Below are positions 35,501 through 47,536 of a stretch of DNA of 64,000 bases, piece by piece (the stretch's first letter is position 1; every line of letters begins with the position of its first letter). Below the pieces are notes generated by a model. The model was not told where the DNA came from and ran no database searches. It worked only from the letters and a program-made list of their open reading frames with translations. Source of the DNA: Ehretia macrophylla (lineage: Eukaryota; Streptophyta; Magnoliopsida; Boraginales; Ehretiaceae); contig CM075771.1 of assembly GCA_037974665.1 (NCBI GenBank), positions 21,897,425 to 21,961,424 of the forward strand, given 5' to 3'. Position numbers and translations under genes: made by a program.

Positions 35501-38500
35501 GTGATAACATCACACTCAATATGGGTAAGGGTGAGGTTGCAGAGATTGCAGTGGAATATACATGGAAACCTCGCATATGTTCCAAGTGTAGAGGTATTGG
35601 TCATGTGGATAATAAATGCACGACCAAACCTGAGTGGCGCCCCCAAGCTGTGCAATCAGAAGCTGCGCAAACAATTATTCAGATGGCATCTAAAGGCAAT
35701 GGTAATGTTGAACATGTGGACAAAGGAAAGCTAGTGGCTAACAGTAGTCAAGAACTTATTGCAGATGAATGGACAACTGTTGGGCATAGAAATTCTGCTC
35801 CGAGTTGCAATAAACCGCTTTCTCCAGATCCTGTTTCTGATAGTAACAAATTTGGGGTGCTTGGTGACTCGAGGGAGGATCTTGGTGGAGCTATTAGGGA
35901 CTTGGTTGCGAGTACCAAGCCTATGGCTAAAGGGAATTCTTCTGAAGTCCCGGTTACTTAATGAAGTTCGCATCATGGAATATTAGAGGGCTCAACAAAG
36001 CCTTCAAACAAGTTGAAGTGGTTAATTTTGTGAATAAAAAACAGCTTGACTTTTTTTGCTTACTAGAAACCAAAGTGAAAGCGGAGGTTGCCCCTGAGAT
36101 TGTTAAAAAAAGGTTTAGAGGATGGGAATTTTTGAACAACTATGACAAAGTGCATCGTGGTAGGGTCTGGGTGTTGTGGAATTATTCTAAGGTGAAGATT
36201 ACTAGAAGGTATGCGTCGGACCAGGCAATTCATTGTTGGGTCGAGGGAAAAAATTTGAATTTCTTTTTGACTGTTGTTTATGCGGCTAGTGATAGAACCG
36301 ATAGAGCGTCCCTGTGGAGCGGGATCACCAGATGGAAACAGATGGTGGGTGACAAACCGTGGGGCATTGTTGGAGATTTTAATGAAGTTCTGAGGCCTAA
36401 TGATCGTTTAAGGCAGTCTGGTATCACTTTGGGGATGAGAGAGTTTGCAGACTGGGTTGAAGATAATGAATTGAGTGAAGTTGATAACTCCGGTCAATTC
36501 TTCACTTGGAGCAACAAGAGTATGGGGTCTGATTTGCAGCAGAGTAGATTGGATAGAATGTTTGTTAATGACAAATTGTGGACGGACCTCCCTCATATGG
36601 ATTTATTTGTTGATGTTCCAGGTGTCTCAGATCATAACCCTATCATGGCATCGCTGAGATCTAGGAGTTCTATGAGACCCAACCCCTTTAAGTTCTTTAA
36701 CTTATGGGCGGATCACGAAGAGTTCATTCCTACGGTACAACGGGCTTGGAATTATTGTGGTGGCGGGACTCCTATGTTCACTCTCTATCAAAAACAAAAG
36801 GCAGTTAAGAAGGAGTTGAGAGTTTTCAATGAAAAATGGTTTCGAAAAGTGACTGAGGAGATTAACAATATTAGGAGCAGGCTGAGAGAAGTCCAAATTC
36901 TGATGCAACTGAATCATGATGACACTCTTGTGATTGAAGAAAGACATCTTGTGGGAAGACTTGACAAAATAATTAGAGAAGAGGAGGTTGTTCTTCATCA
37001 GAAAGCTTGAGTCACATGGATGGCTAAGGGTGATGCGAACTCAGCTTACTTTCATAAGTGTATTAAGGGCAGGATTATTCGCAATAAGATCACGCGCATT
37101 GTTAGGGAGGACGACTCTTGTATTACTGGGGAACAAGGGATCAGAAATGAGATTGTGGAGCATTATGAGAGTTATCTTGGCACGACTCGTAGTGAGAACT
37201 TTATGTTCACTTCGGGGGACATTAGAATGATATTGGGCAAATCTATATTGAATGAGGATCACGAGTCATTGATTGGAGCTATTACAGATGCGGAGATCAA
37301 AAGCACAATCTTTGGTATGAATGATGATAAAAGCCCTAGGCTGGATGGTTTTACTTCTTTGTTCTATAAGAAAGCTTGGAGTATTGTGGGCAGGGATGTG
37401 ATTAGAGCGGTTAAATCTTTCTTTGCTTCTAGCCAAATGATTGGGACGTGCAATTCTACTATCATCACCCTTGTTCTGAAGAGTAGCTGCCCTTCAAAAT
37501 TGACTGACTATCGACCAATTTCGTGTTGCAATGTTGTTTAAAAATGTGTGTCAAAGATCATTGCTAATAGAATCAAACCATTTTTGCAGGATCTTATCTC
37601 TGTTAACCAATCAGCTTTCATTCCGAACAGGTCTATTGCGGATAACACTCTTATGGCTCATGAGCTTATCAAAGGTTATGGTAGAAAGAATATTACGCCC
37701 AGGTGTGCACTTAAAGTTGATTTGCGTAAAGCTTATGATTCAGTTGATTGGCATTTTCTATTCAAAGTGTTGGAAGCTTTTAACTTTCCCTCTGTGATGA
37801 TCTATTGGATCAAGGCGTGTGTCTCCTCAACTAGATTTTCAATTGCTATTGATGGCAGTCTTGAGGGCTACTTCAAAGGAGCTAGAGGTTTGAGGCAAGG
37901 GGACCCGTTATCTCCTTATCTTTTTGTCCTTGCTATGGAGGTGTTTACGGGTATCAAGGATAAGATGGCTAAAGGCAATGAGTTTTCCTACCACCCTAAA
38001 TGTGCAAAAATGAAGATCACTCATCTTTGTTTTGTCGATGATGTCTTAATTTTTGCAAGAGCTAACAGGAGTTCCATTTTGGCGGTTCAAAAAGCTCTTA
38101 CGTTGTTCAGCAAGCTGTCCGGTTTGAATCTTAATGAAGGCAAAAGTAGTATGTACTTTGGAGGTAACAATACTGACCTCAAAATGGAGTTGCTTGGGTT
38201 GATAAACTTTAAAGATGATTAGATACCATTCAAGTATTTGGGAGTGCCTTTGTCTTCCAAAAGGCTCACTATTGCTTCATGTAAAGACCTTGTTGATAAA
38301 GTCTTAACTAGAGTCGACCACTAGACATCAAGGAGCCTGTCTTATGCCGGAAGACTTGTTCTCATTAAATCGGTACTTTATGGCATCCAAGCTTATTGGA
38401 CTGGAATTCTTTGTTTTCCTAAAGGAGTTCTTCAACAGATTGAGAGTAAGATGGCGGCCTACCTCTGGAAAGAAAAGAATAGAAGTGCAAAAAGGGCCAA

Positions 38501-41500
38501 AGTTAGTTGGGATCAGATTTGCAAACCCAAAATTGAAGGTGGTTTGGGCCTTAGGCGGTTGGGTGATGTAAATACGGCGGGTATGTTGAAACATTATTGG
38601 AACATTATGACTGATTACAATGATCTTTGGCCTAAATGGGTCAAAATTTACTACATAAAAAATGAGTGTATTTGGGACTACAAAATCGGGTCTTCTTGCT
38701 CTTGGCAATGGCGTAAACTTATGAAAATTAGGGAGTCTGTGAAGCACCTTTTTGTGAAGAAGATCGGGGATGGCTCGAACACTTTTTTTTGGCTAGAGCT
38801 TTGGCACCTATGGGGTTTCCTCAAGGATCACCTCTCTTGGCAAAATATTGTGGATTCGGGGATTGGATGGTATGATAAGGTGTCGAAGGTTATTAGCAAT
38901 GGAATTTGGAGTTGGCCAAACATCCCTCTCCTTCATCAGGTTTGCACCATTGCTTTCAATCCAGGAAATACCCAGGATCATATTAGATGGTTGGGTTGTT
39001 CTAATGGCAGATTCTCGGTGTCAATTGCTTGGGAATACTTCAGAGAAAAAGTCCCTACTGTGGAGTGGCACGATGCTATTTGGGGTAAGTTCTCTATTCA
39101 TAAGTATAGCTTCATTACTTGGTTGGCAATTCTTGATAGACTTCCTGTTAAGACAAGGCTTCTTGAGTGGGGTACCATTGAGGAAAGTATTTGTGTTATC
39201 TGTGGATTGGCTAATGAAGATAGGCATCATCTGTTCTTTCAATGTGGGATGAGCAAGCGAGTTTGGAATCACGAATTACAACTTGCGCTCATTCCTCATC
39301 ATTTGCCTTCGTGGGATGGTATTGGTGAATGGACTAGGAGGTTCTGTAAGGGAAAAGATCTACAGGCTTTGATCATTAGACTCTTATTATGTACTACGGT
39401 ATATTCCATTTGGAGGGAACGCAACAATAGACTTTATGGACAACGGTTTAATACTGAAGAGTACATCAAAAATGAAATTGTCAACAGGATCCGATTGAAG
39501 GTTTGTGGGGGTAAAAAGTTTAGCCGTAATCTGGTTAACAATGAATTGTGCATGAATTGGGGTCTCGGGGGTGTTTGTTTGTAATCCTTTCATTTTGGTT
39601 GCTTTTGGTAGGATTGTGTACTTGTGATTTTGAGTTTTATTTTAATGAAATACTTTGCTTAATTAGCAAAAAAAAAAAAAACATACGTCCTTGCTTTGTT
39701 TAAAATTTAAATGCTTCAATTAGTAAAGAGATTTATATTTCTAGGAATTCCCTATATCATGAAGTAAATATTTTGCTGCAATAATGTCTAATTACATTTT
39801 TCATCAGGTAATACTTATTTCTAAGAGTTGCACACCCATCTGGTGCCACTATTTCCAGTCCTAAATATTAAAAGAGATTTATACTTACAAATTTCCTGTT
39901 CATTGAAGTATATAATTTGCCAAAGTGTATATAAATTCTATGAAGTATAAACAGCCAAGATCAACTCGAAATCTTTTTGAACGAAGAATTACCCTGAAGG
40001 ATGATAAAAGGGGTGATCATCAGGATTGGCCACTCCAACACCAGGCCGATGAGTATCTCTCGGTACTCTGCTTTCAGAACTGCAGGCAGACCATTGTAAA
40101 GTTACTTTGATGAAGGACACAATTAGAAAACGAGGGAGGCTGGACCACACGTAGGATCTCAAAGAAAGAAGGAAGTTCAAAAAGACACCTAGAAGCTCCT
40201 TAAGTTGGAAGGAAAATTAGTAACCTCAGGATATAGTACATACAGACTGACAATGCAAGCTTTATAACTACAAATAGGATCTCAATGCCCAATCCTTTAA
40301 GGGGTGTGAAGCCCTATGAATTGAGAAATCATATTAAATACAAAAGTAGATCAGGATTAGATTCAAATGCTTTATTCCACTAGATTTCTTTAATGATTAG
40401 CTATAAAGCAGAATCTGTGATACTTCATTCTTGATGTCCTTGTTAGTTACATTGATCATACACGATTGGCTGATCGAGAGTAACTTACGACAACAGATAC
40501 AAAAAGTGGATTACCTTGATGGTGGATCAGAAGAACCTGCCGTTTTTGAAGATCCATCCAATTTGGCCAAAATTTCTTTATTAACATCTGCGACCAGCTT
40601 TCCCAAATTCTTAAATTGTGAGCTATAATTGGTTCCCCCATCCTCTCCAACATAATCCTCAACACTAGAATCACATCAACAACAACCACATATATCAAAC
40701 AGAAAATCTCACACGGCCTGAGAATTCATTGCGTTAAGTAAGAACAGTAAGGAGAAGAAAGGACGAAACAGATTTTACTTGATTTCAAGATGAACTGGTT
40801 CAGAATCTCCTTCCCTCAGCGCATCAACAAGCAGTTTGTCATTCATTACAAGACACTTGACCAGAACTTTCTTAGACCCCTTATCAGGCTTTGAATAAAC
40901 GAAAGCATAGTTCTCCTCAAATTCATTCCAGTGATCAATCCCCACCTCATCTATCCAACATGAAACAAAGAATTTCAGATTCCTACACATATATTACCAA
41001 TTTCCAATTCCACAAACATGTAGAGCAAACACTGCATGCAAAAGCAAGTCGAAAGTTCCATTCAATTACATAAACACTGATCTCTGATTTTCCAGGCTTT
41101 TACAATGTTCTCCTGAACAGCAAATTCTTGCCTAAACTTAAACCATGACGGGACTTGTGGTATGAGCCAATTATACGACATCATTCCCCTCTTATACAAG
41201 TGGTATTTTTGCAATTATTAAAAACTGACTGTCAACTATGAGGCAAACAATTCTCAGGCCAGACCACAAGCGAGTCCAATATGACCCCAAAAACCAATAA
41301 ATTAAGCAAATAAAAGGAATTATTGTAAAAATTCACATAACTGAGAAAATTGTAAGTCCTATTGTAGCTTCAGCTGATTAATTTGAAGTAACAATTCTAC
41401 TACTACATATTATGAAAGCCTTCAAATAAGAAAATATATGCACGCACACAAACACAAAAACACACACACATATGTATGCATTCTACTTCACTTTTTTCGT

Positions 41501-41890
41501 GAAAACTAAGCAAACAGAAAGAATTATAAAAATTCACATAATTGGGAAAATTGCAAGTACTATAGTAGCTTTAGCATATTAATTGAAGTAACAATTGTAC
41601 TACTACAGATCATGAAATCCTTTAAAATAAGAAAAAACACACACACACACACATATATATATATACATATGAATAAGAAATAAAATTTTGATTATTTGGG
41701 GATATGTGCAATTACCGGAGGAAGAAGAGGTGAGGGCGTCGTCAACAAAAGCAGAGGGGCCGGTGGCGATGAGAACGTAACCAGAAGAGAGGAAGGCGGC
41801 GTGGATGGCGAAGACTACTTTGTCGTATGGGTTGCGGAAGGTGGGCCGCGATGCCCTTATCACTGCCATCACCGCTTGCTCGGTCGCCAT
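32596..41890 (-). CDS. PTRE1: proteasome regulator PI31 family (PTRE1-like), nine exons; intron 4 holds a LINE
   Basis: Minus-strand exons: 41716-41890, 40779-40950, 40515-40664, 39993-40067, 34020-34097, 33855-33889, 33709-33769, 33526-33603, 32596-32668. All use GT-AG and the phases agree, giving 298 residues, close to the family size. The N-terminal PI31 domain starts MATEQAVMAVIRASRPTFRN and includes GIDHWNEFEENYAFVYS and LVKCLVMNDKLLVDAL. The C-terminal half is a disordered Pro/Gly-rich region (VVVPPVAPYGGSDLFPGSG, PPGARFDPYGPPGVPG) ending in the conserved GGGTHPDLEHFGSGSDFI. PI31 binds and modulates the 20S proteasome; the Arabidopsis homologue PTRE1 links proteasome activity to auxin. 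Intron 4 (34098-39992) is 5.9 kb because of the LINE. An upstream in-frame ATG at 41920 is less likely than the family start used here. Confidence 0.94.
34579..35961 (+). pseudogene. LINE ORF1, DUF4283 and CCHC zinc knuckle, one stop
   Basis: A single frame runs to TAA at 35959-35961, interrupted only by TAG at 35146-35148. The middle is a DUF4283-type region (GRPLFLRKWRPRLQPVKLKM, IPLWVMFHNVPTEYWTEDGL). It is followed by a zinc knuckle CSKCRGIGHVDNKC, CX2CX4HX4C. The protein would coat LINE RNA and act as nucleic-acid chaperone. The stop occurs where related proteins often have Trp, consistent with TGG to TAG. Confidence 0.85.
35961..39584 (+). pseudogene. LINE ORF2: AP endonuclease, reverse transcriptase, zf-RVT; four in-frame stops
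   Basis: All 1,208 codons stay in one frame; stops lie at 37008-37010, 37539-37541, 38220-38222 and about 38323-38325. The endonuclease is complete by motif: WNIRG, LLETK, VGDFNEV, SRLDRMF, SDHNPI. The reverse transcriptase has SAFIPNRSIADNTL, KVDLRKAYDSVDW, LRQGDPLSPYLF and the catalytic CFVDDVLIF (FVDD instead of the more common FADD). The C-terminal zf-RVT region includes CVICGLANEDRHHLFFQCGM. The ATG overlaps the ORF1 stop as TAATG. The element could not make full-length ORF2 now. Confidence 0.93.
41304..41660. repeat. tandem duplication of about 200 bp with CA microsatellites in PI31 intron 1
   Basis: Sequence from AAGCAAATAAAAGGAATTAT (about 41314) through TAGCTTCAGCTGATTAA, AGTAACAATTCTACTACTAC and CTTCAAATAAGAAAA is repeated about 201 bp later with scattered changes. 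Each copy ends in a CA-rich run (about 41451-41470 and 41637-41652). Confidence 0.8.
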
Positions 41891-42583
41891 CGAATTCACA
41901 GTTTTTAGTTTAGAAAACAAGACGAGTGTTTAAGAGATGGAGACTACAAAGCAGACCGTGACAAAGTGGAACCGACTCATAACTATTCTACAGACTATAC
42001 ACAATGTATGTTAAATTGTTGTTTTTTTGGTGGGCTAGTTTTGGCTTGCTAGCCAAGATTAATTTAAGACAAGGAAGCTTCCAGCCTCGCTGCGATGCAA
42101 GTAAGAATTTTTTTTAAAAACATTAAATAAAAAATTCAAGAGAGCTATATAAACTAATATTTGGTTAATTTCAAAAATTGATCTAGAGATCGTGAATACG
42201 TTCATTGTCCATACCGATGATTTATTATATTCTTTTGTAGTGGTTTCTTATTAAGTTGTTAGGGGTACACAATAAGATTAACTTTATATCATAGTGAATA
42301 AAATTAGTTGTCCTTATTTCATAGAGTTCTTTATTTTAATTTTACCCTAATACCTCTTTTATATTTTATTTAACATACTAAATTTTTATTATTATTTACT
42401 GGTATGCTACAAGATAGTTAGTTTTTGGGTATTTGACATTATTTTTGCATCTTAACATCTGATTTTGAAGTGTTTTTCTTCAATTATCATATTCTTCTAA
42501 TTGTTATATACTAAACGGTCATTTTTATTTTTTTTACCGTCTTACTAATTCATGGAAGAAAAAAAATGAATTTATTAGAACCT
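41891..42583. other. PI31 promoter and intergenic DNA
   Basis: Upstream flank of the minus-strand PI31 gene, grading into AT-rich DNA. No gene, TATA box or RNA could be assigned with confidence. Confidence 0.35.
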
Positions 42584-42586
42584 TAA

Positions 42587-43127
42587 GGTAGTGATTGATA
42601 TATTGGAATGAAGTTTGAAATGAAATGATATTCCTAACTTTTTTCAATTCTCATGCTTGGTATGAAAAAATGAACTTGAAAATCTCATTCTCACGTATAT
42701 GGGAATAGTCATTTTAGAGCAAACACATGTGAATGGGTTATTCCCATGTGTTTGGAAATTAACTTGACTACCATACCCCATATTTCAATAATAATAATAA
42801 TAATAACAAAAATAACAATAATAATAATTATTATTATTATTATTATAAAATACTAATTATTATAATAATAATAATAAAGAAATATAATAATAATTATTAT
42901 TATTATTATAAAATATTGTTTTTATAATAATAATTATTATTATAAAAATAAAAGTAATAATAATAATAATCAGTAAAATTAAAATAACAAAATAATAATA
43001 AATAATAATAATATTGATTGAAATAATAATAAAAATAAAATTATTTATTAAAATGATTATTATTATTAGTAGTAATAGTAGTAATAATTATAATAATAAT
43101 AATAATAATAAAAAAAATAATTATAAT

Positions 43128-43169
<42 letters not shown>

Positions 43170-43480
43170 TGTTGTTGTTGTTGTTGTTATTATTTTTATT
43201 TTGTTATTATTATTATTGTTTATTGTTGTTGTTGTTGTTATTATTATTATTATCATTATTATTTATTATGTTTAAGTTGTTTACGGTTATATTCATATTT
43301 ATTTTTATTTTTAATATTATAATAATAAAATGGCAATCATGTCATATTATACAAGACATTCCTATTATTACTCTTTATTCATAGAACATACCAAACATGT
43401 CATTTGTATTTCCAGTTTCATTTAATTCCTTGGCCCATTCTATTCCTATCCAAATCTATTTCAATATACAAATCGCTGTC
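42587..43480. mobile_element. Harbinger-like MITE carrying a large trinucleotide microsatellite
   Basis: The left end is GGTAGTGATTGATATATTGG; the right end in reverse is GACAGCGATTTGTATATTG, and the similarity continues inward (TGAAATGAAATGATATTCC against ATAGGAATAGAATGG). TAA flanks both sides (42584-42586 and 43481-43483). The centre is replaced by a long AAT/ATT/GTT repeat, about 480 bp. No coding capacity: the Asn/Ile/Tyr homopolymer frames across it are repeat artefacts. Confidence 0.65.
42787..43268. repeat. compound trinucleotide microsatellite (AAT/ATT/GTT)
   Basis: Runs of AAT change to ATT, back to AAT, then (TTG)n and ATT, with strand-symmetric blocks such as TAATAATAATTATTATTATT that would fold into hairpins. 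It lies inside the MITE described at 42587-43480. Confidence 0.95.
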
Positions 43481-43483
43481 TAA

Positions 43484-44353
43484 AGTAATATTATAGTATT
43501 AATAATCTTCTTATTAATACTTTTTATAGAAATTTAATTTGGAAATAAAGTTAGAAAACAAAATTAGAAATATATTTTGTAACTTTGTTGCAATAGAAAA
43601 ATTAAAATATAAAAACTTTAATATAAAAGAAGAAAAAAATTAAAAATTAATAGAAAGTGGGATAGTTGACATTCCCTCTCCAAATATGTATAGAGTTAGC
43701 CAAAACAAAGTGTGAGATTGGAAGGTTGTTGAATAGGGTAAAATGCAATTCGACTCCCTATTTTAGTTAAGGAGTCAAAATACGACCTTGTTGAAAATTT
43801 GCTCAAAATGCAGTATTTTCGTTTGAAAAAAAAAATTGTTTTTCTTAGCTAACCAATAAATAAATAAATAAAATAAACTCCATATTTAAAGCAAGTAGAA
43901 ATTCTCTAGAGTTGGAATTAAAGAATTTTCTTAATTGAGTTGTAGCTTTGGTTCAAGATTGTCAGGGTAATTTGTTCATTATTTCCCTCGTTTATCAGCA
44001 AATCAGGCACCAACAAGTGCCTGCGTGCAACTGTGCACATCAATATGGGAGATGACAATATGGTCCTGTATTGTTATGTGTTATTTAGCGCGACGAAAAC
44101 ATTGTGTATTTAGAAAAGGAGTTTGTGACACACCATCTTGATTGTGTAATGTTGGAAAATCAGGTTGAGACCAATGGCATATTGGCATTCCGTTATTACA
44201 CCACATAAGACACCCATTGTTGGCAACCAATGTATGATAACATCGTTTGTAATATTGGATTTTGCACTGCCAAATCCTGCAACAATTTCTTTACAATATC
44301 TATACTAAAAAGTGGTATAAATGTCACCATTTTATGTACTGACAATGAATTAG
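43484..44353. other. intergenic, nothing recognised
   Basis: AT-rich spacer and the presumed 3' flank of the minus-strand gene that ends at 44354. Confidence 0.35.
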
Positions 44354-44818
44354 TTAAACTTGGGCAGTAGTCTCCGCACTGTTGGCACTAGCCACCGCAT
44401 TTTTCCTCCTAGTAGCTCGAATGTAACAGATAATCGCCACCAAAAATGTGGTGGCTAAGCCTCCAAGAATCACTCCACCGCCAGCACTAGACTCGTCAAT
44501 TGAATGGTGGTGGTGATGATGTACAACTTCCATGTCTTGTGCTTGGCCACTCTCACTCTCTAGACTTGAATAACTACTGCCTTCTGTAGAAGTGTGCTCA
44601 TTTTCTTCAGCTTGTGGTGCTGCTAATGGGCTCAAGGATGGTGGCGCAGCCAAGGACACGACTCCATGGTGGTGCTTTCCAAGTCTCCGCGGCGCGGCTA
44701 CTTCAGCTACGCCACTAGAGTCTGGTGGATTGGCTGATGATGCCGCATTATTATCAACCACGGATAAAACTACAAAAGCATTTGTCAATATTAAGCAAAG
44801 AACAAGAAACCGAGCCAT
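44354..44818 (-). CDS. small secreted or membrane-anchored protein with His run, function unknown
   Basis: Single exon, 154 residues. Residues 1 to about 20 (MARFLVLCLILTNAFVVLSV) form a signal peptide. The ectodomain is low in complexity and rich in Ala, Ser, Pro and Glu (AAPPSLSPLAAPQAEE), with HHHHHH near residue 100. A transmembrane helix follows (GGVILGGLATTFLVAIICYI), then the basic stop-transfer RATRRK and a short cytosolic tail. The design resembles short arabinogalactan-like or BCP1-type plant membrane proteins, but no domain proves this. An AT-rich TATA-like run (TATATATATA, about 44959-44969) lies about 140 bp upstream on the minus strand. Confidence 0.8.
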   Translation of the reverse strand: MARFLVLCLILTNAFVVLSVVDNNAASSANPPDSSGVAEVAAPRRLGKHHHGVVSLAAPPSLSPLAAPQAEENEHTSTEGSSYSSLESESGQAQDMEVVHHHHHHSIDESSAGGGVILGGLATTFLVAIICYIRATRRKNAVASANSAETTAQV

Positions 44819-44969
44819 CGTGATCGCGAAGGAGGTAGATTTTCGAGAACAAATATATTGGACCGGGAAGAAAAAGGGGAAAAAAGTGAAGTCTAGGAGA
44901 TGCTCTTGTGTTCTTCAAGCAATGCAGGTTAATTATGCAGAGAATGCCTATGTGGTGACATATATATAT

Positions 44970-47490
44970 ATGGATCTAATATGGAAGATCTCATAGCCAT
45001 GCGGGTTGATGGAAAGTTCCCTTTGTTGCATTTCCGGAATTGCTTATAGAATACTTTAAAGTCTTCATTATAGGTTTGTCTGCAGAATGGAGAGATCAAC
45101 GGAGATTCACGTGGAGGCTTTAGAATATTCCCAATACAACTAGGTTGGCAATCTGGGAAACATGATCTCTAGTGTGTTTATTTGTACAATCATACTAATA
45201 TTGTACTTGTCTTCTGTTTTCGGTATCGACAATTCCAACACATCTCAATCATATTCTAAATTAGTGAAGTGCTCAATAATATTTATTTTACTGTTAATAT
45301 ATTATTGATGTTACTAGATGCTAATGCTGACTAATTTGGGATATTGCTGAAAGACTTTACTTGGAAGTTGTGGCCATCGAAGTGCTAATTTCAGAAATTC
45401 GAGCCACCACCGCCAAACAGCTGTAGCAACTATGCAAACAAGTCATACTCTTTCGCCAACCAAGTCCCTTAACACTGCCTGGAAAATGGCAAAGGGATGG
45501 CAATTAACTTAAAGTCGTGTTTCTGAGGCAGTAAAGAGTAATTATGTTTTTTTTTTTTTAATTTGAATGACGGGAAATTATTTTAAGAAGCCCTTCAAAC
45601 TCCCACAAAAGTGCTAAACTCTTAGACAAAAAATACTTTAACGTAATTAAATGTTTATACTCTGTAAATATCCTTATCACTATCCGTAAGCAGGAACATT
45701 TTCCAACATATTCTAGTTCCATGCCCAAGCATCATCAAGCACCTGTAGATACACATCTCAAATTATTGAAAATTATGGTGTAAACACCTATGCAAACATT
45801 ATATATCAACAAAGGATAGGATGGTTAATGATATATGGTCATTGAAGCAAATGTATCCATATAAAAGGCACATAAACATTGTTGTCTTGTTGCTGACAAA
45901 TATGCATTAATTGAATCTACAACTTCTAATTGCATCAGCGAATCTTTTGCCTACATTGTTGCAGACTTGTTCAATAAATCAGAGACATAGTGCAACTTCA
46001 AATATTACTAAAGCATTCAATAGATGTTTTGAACACCTTTAGAAAAGAGACAATAACAAGCACCAATCTGTTAATAACAAATTTGTGGCAGCCACTGCCT
46101 CCTGCATTATGAACCACTGATTGCAGTGGTTATAAACAAATCTCTTGCCAGCTTATAGTCAAAATAAGTGGGGCAATATGTTTGATCAGTTACACGTGCA
46201 ATGAGGTCTTCGAAAGGCCCTGGCTAAACACATTCTTCATAGGAGGAAGCAACGCTGCAAGCACGCATGAAATGCAGGTGCAAGCAGGAAATTGTATTTG
46301 TTATTGATGGTTTAGTTCACTGATGACTTCATTACGAACATAATCCAAATAATACAGTCCCGATATCTTGCCGGGTGAAAAACTTAGAATTCACGATAAA
46401 AAATTAGGTAAAATAGTTGGATAACGACTTGTTGTAATAAGAGATTAAGATCTGAGTTCAAATTATAATTTTGATCTGCATTATATATATATATATATAA
46501 ATAAATAAATAAAATTCGAGAAAAATATCATTAATGTCCAAGACAATCATTCAATGATCTCAAATTATTAAGTCAATGGGTTTAGAGAAAAATAGGTGAT
46601 TGATGTCCAAGATATCATTCTCAAGAATATAAATATTTTCCTCGATGGCCACTTGTCATGTAATTTCCTGCATTTTGGTTGTGCCTTTCATTTTGTTGAC
46701 CCTAAACAATGTCTAGTAACTTGTCTCATTTCTACCATTTGGTAACAAAAAGGAAAGTAAATGATAACTTTTTTAGAGCCTCCTGTAGCACAGTAGAGAC
46801 AACCACGGATTTTCATTCCTTGCAGGGATGGGGTAACAAAAGTTTTAAGAATTTAAAAGAAGATCACAAATATAATACAATCATCCATAAATAGTATTTC
46901 ATTTGTGTAACATAAATTTGGCTCTCCCAAATTTGTATTCTTTCTCGTAGGTCAATATTATAAAATTATATTTTAACAAAAAGTATAAAAAATTAAAATT
47001 GTTAGTAAAAATGTGAAGTGTTATTCTCCAACAAGTAGGTTTACTGTTGGAGTTACTCTTAACATTTTTTTCTTCTTTATTCTTTGATACGGATGAAATC
47101 CTATGGTGCAGTAACGCATTCCTGCGCATGTTTTAAATTCGTCAACGGCCGAATAATATTTGTAATGATAATTTTTTTACTACAACAAATTGTTGTATGA
47201 CTAATTTGCCCAACCCTTGGGACTACTCCCACATCTTATAATTAAAATCACAATGATAAAATGTATGTATATACAAGTCTAGTTGAAGGCTAAGATCATT
47301 TGACCAAAAAAAAAAGTCTTAAGATCCAAATCAAGACCGCGAATAAAATTCCAATTTGAAAAAGGTAAATAGCCCACGCCCAAACAAAATGACAAACCCC
47401 AAGCCCAGAAAAAACTTTTGGTCCACCCACTGGTGAGAATCAAGCCTAAAACCATACCCGCCACAGACTCCATAGACTCATCGTCTTCAT
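44970..47490. other. intergenic, no gene
   Basis: Mostly AT-rich. A stretch at 46400-46500 (AGATTAAGATCTGAGTTCAAAT followed by (AT)n) looks like a decayed SINE tail. Nothing else could be supported. Confidence 0.35.
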
Positions 47491-47516
47491 CACACACACA
47501 CACACACACACACACA
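47491..47516. repeat. (CA)13 microsatellite in a 5' leader
   Basis: Pure CA run ending 20 bp before the ATG at 47537, so it almost certainly lies in the transcribed leader of that gene. Confidence 0.95.
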
Positions 47517-47536
47517 GACCGAAATTCATAACGAAA

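Larger units (their letters stand above)
34553..39681 (+). mobile_element. L1-type LINE inserted antisense in the PI31 intron
   Basis: ORF1 and ORF2 are followed by a short 3' tail and A13 ending at about 39680. The probable target duplication is ACATACaT / ACATACgT, just before about 34553 and just after the A tract, so the 5' boundary is approximate. ORF1 appears to begin at MGIDGKQT (34579), short of a full plant ORF1, so slight 5' truncation is possible. Gene order, endonuclease-RT-zinc motif architecture and A tail define the plant L1 clade. No RNase H domain is seen. Confidence 0.9.

Noticed and set aside
43014..43384. Open frames rich in Asn, Ile, Tyr or Leu homopolymers on both strands
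   Set aside because: They are direct translations of the trinucleotide microsatellite and have no gene-like start, splice or composition.
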